Assembly: GCF_013149275.1 (NCBI RefSeq)
Contig: NZ_JABGNA010000003.1
Location: 124,001-188,000, forward strand
Direction of reading: 5' to 3'
Length of the DNA: 64,000 bases
Source of the DNA: Mucilaginibacter sp. SG564
Lineage (GTDB): Bacteria > Bacteroidota > Bacteroidia > Sphingobacteriales > Sphingobacteriaceae
Positions 63,762 through 64,000 of this stretch are shown piece by piece. Position 1 is the first letter of the stretch, and every line of letters starts with the position of its first letter. Below the pieces are notes generated by a model, which saw only the letters and a program-made list of their open reading frames with translations, did not search any database and was not told the DNA's origin. The position numbers and the translations under genes were made by a program.

Positions 63762-64000
63762 ATGAATTTTCACACTGACAAGCAAACCCTCGATGACCTT
63801 AATATATTGGCAAAGCCAGGTAGTGATTCTATTTTCAGTCTCTTCAATAATACCTGCACTAGAGGCGGCGCGGAAATATTAGAACAGTACTTTCTTTATC
63901 CATTGACAAATAAGGAACAAATTAATAACCGGAGTCAAACCATGCAATTTTTTAGTACCGGTAGGCTCAGCTTCCCCTTTAAAACAGAGGACTTAGACAG
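63762..64000 (+). CDS. MutS-like ATPase, N-terminal part (cut by window end)
   Basis: Seventy-nine full codons are visible. DKQTLDDLNILAKPGSDSIF, then SLFNNTCTRGGAEILEQYFL and YPLTNKEQINNRSQTMQFF match the start of the MutS core (domain III): a loop, the T-x-GG turn and PL-x-x-x-x-x-I-x-x-R. The mismatch-binding N-terminal domain of true MutS is absent, so this belongs to the short MutS-related proteins of Bacteroidota whose role is unclear. It begins 82 bp after the permease, same strand. The ATPase part would lie beyond the window. Confidence 0.8.
   Translation, partial: MNFHTDKQTLDDLNILAKPGSDSIFSLFNNTCTRGGAEILEQYFLYPLTNKEQINNRSQTMQFFSTGRLSFPFKTEDLD

Noticed and set aside
1..64000. Search for CRISPR arrays, tRNA, rRNA, transposases and integrases
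   Set aside because: Read on both strands; no regularly spaced repeats, cloverleaf-like segments or recombinase motifs were noticed. A covariance-model scan would be needed to exclude small RNAs.

Overview
The window looks like a chromosomal segment from a Bacteroidota bacterium, most likely family Sphingobacteriaceae (Mucilaginibacter or Pedobacter type; the genus is my inference). The support is three ECF-sigma / FecR / SusC / SusD sets, several TlpA thioredoxins, a GldA/GldG-type ABC exporter, TAnnTTTG promoter elements and the near absence of strong Shine-Dalgarno sites. I see no tRNA, rRNA, CRISPR array, prophage or transposase.

Layout. (1) 0-14 kb is a regulator-rich area: an SRPBCC protein, three AraC-type regulators, a Crp/Fnr regulator, four short-chain dehydrogenases (SDR), a Dabb-domain protein, and a TlpA thioredoxin followed by a sensor kinase and response regulator. 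(2) 14-18 kb is a sulfur/thiol block: a split DsbD (alpha domain and beta-gamma protein as separate genes) behind a cysteine synthase-like enzyme, with a divergent Lrp/AsnC regulator. (3) 18-31 kb, minus strand, is SUS locus A: ECF sigma, FecR, SusC with STN domain, SusD, two TlpA-like thioredoxins around a small secreted protein, and an M16 peptidase. (4) 32-52.5 kb, minus strand, is SUS locus B, a polysaccharide utilization locus: ECF sigma, FecR, SusC, SusD, two surface lipoproteins, then GH2, a clan GH-D enzyme, GH36 alpha-galactosidase and GH3. (5) 52.9-64 kb, plus strand, is SUS locus C: ECF sigma, FecR, SusC, SusD, ABC ATPase, a GldF/GldG-like fusion permease, and the start of a MutS-like ATPase cut by the window end. 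Loci B and C start head to head.

How the genes work together. In each SUS locus a TonB-dependent transporter with an STN signalling domain should pass a ligand signal to FecR, which releases its ECF sigma factor to raise susCD transcription. Locus B should trim an alpha-galactose-decorated glycan. Locus A couples import to peptide cleavage and thiol chemistry. Locus C couples import to an ABC system.

Most notable observations. First, three promoters (the SRPBCC gene and the two SDR genes beside the crp-like gene) carry the same operator, TTACCATATGGTAA or a near match, with its centre exactly 33 bp from the centre of a -7-like element. This is a small regulon with class II activator geometry. 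Second, all three susC start codons overlap an outward-facing TAnnTTTG element followed about 90-110 bp later by a terminator-like hairpin. This suggests parallel antisense RNAs like the DonS RNAs of Bacteroides. Both are sequence-based predictions without experimental support here.
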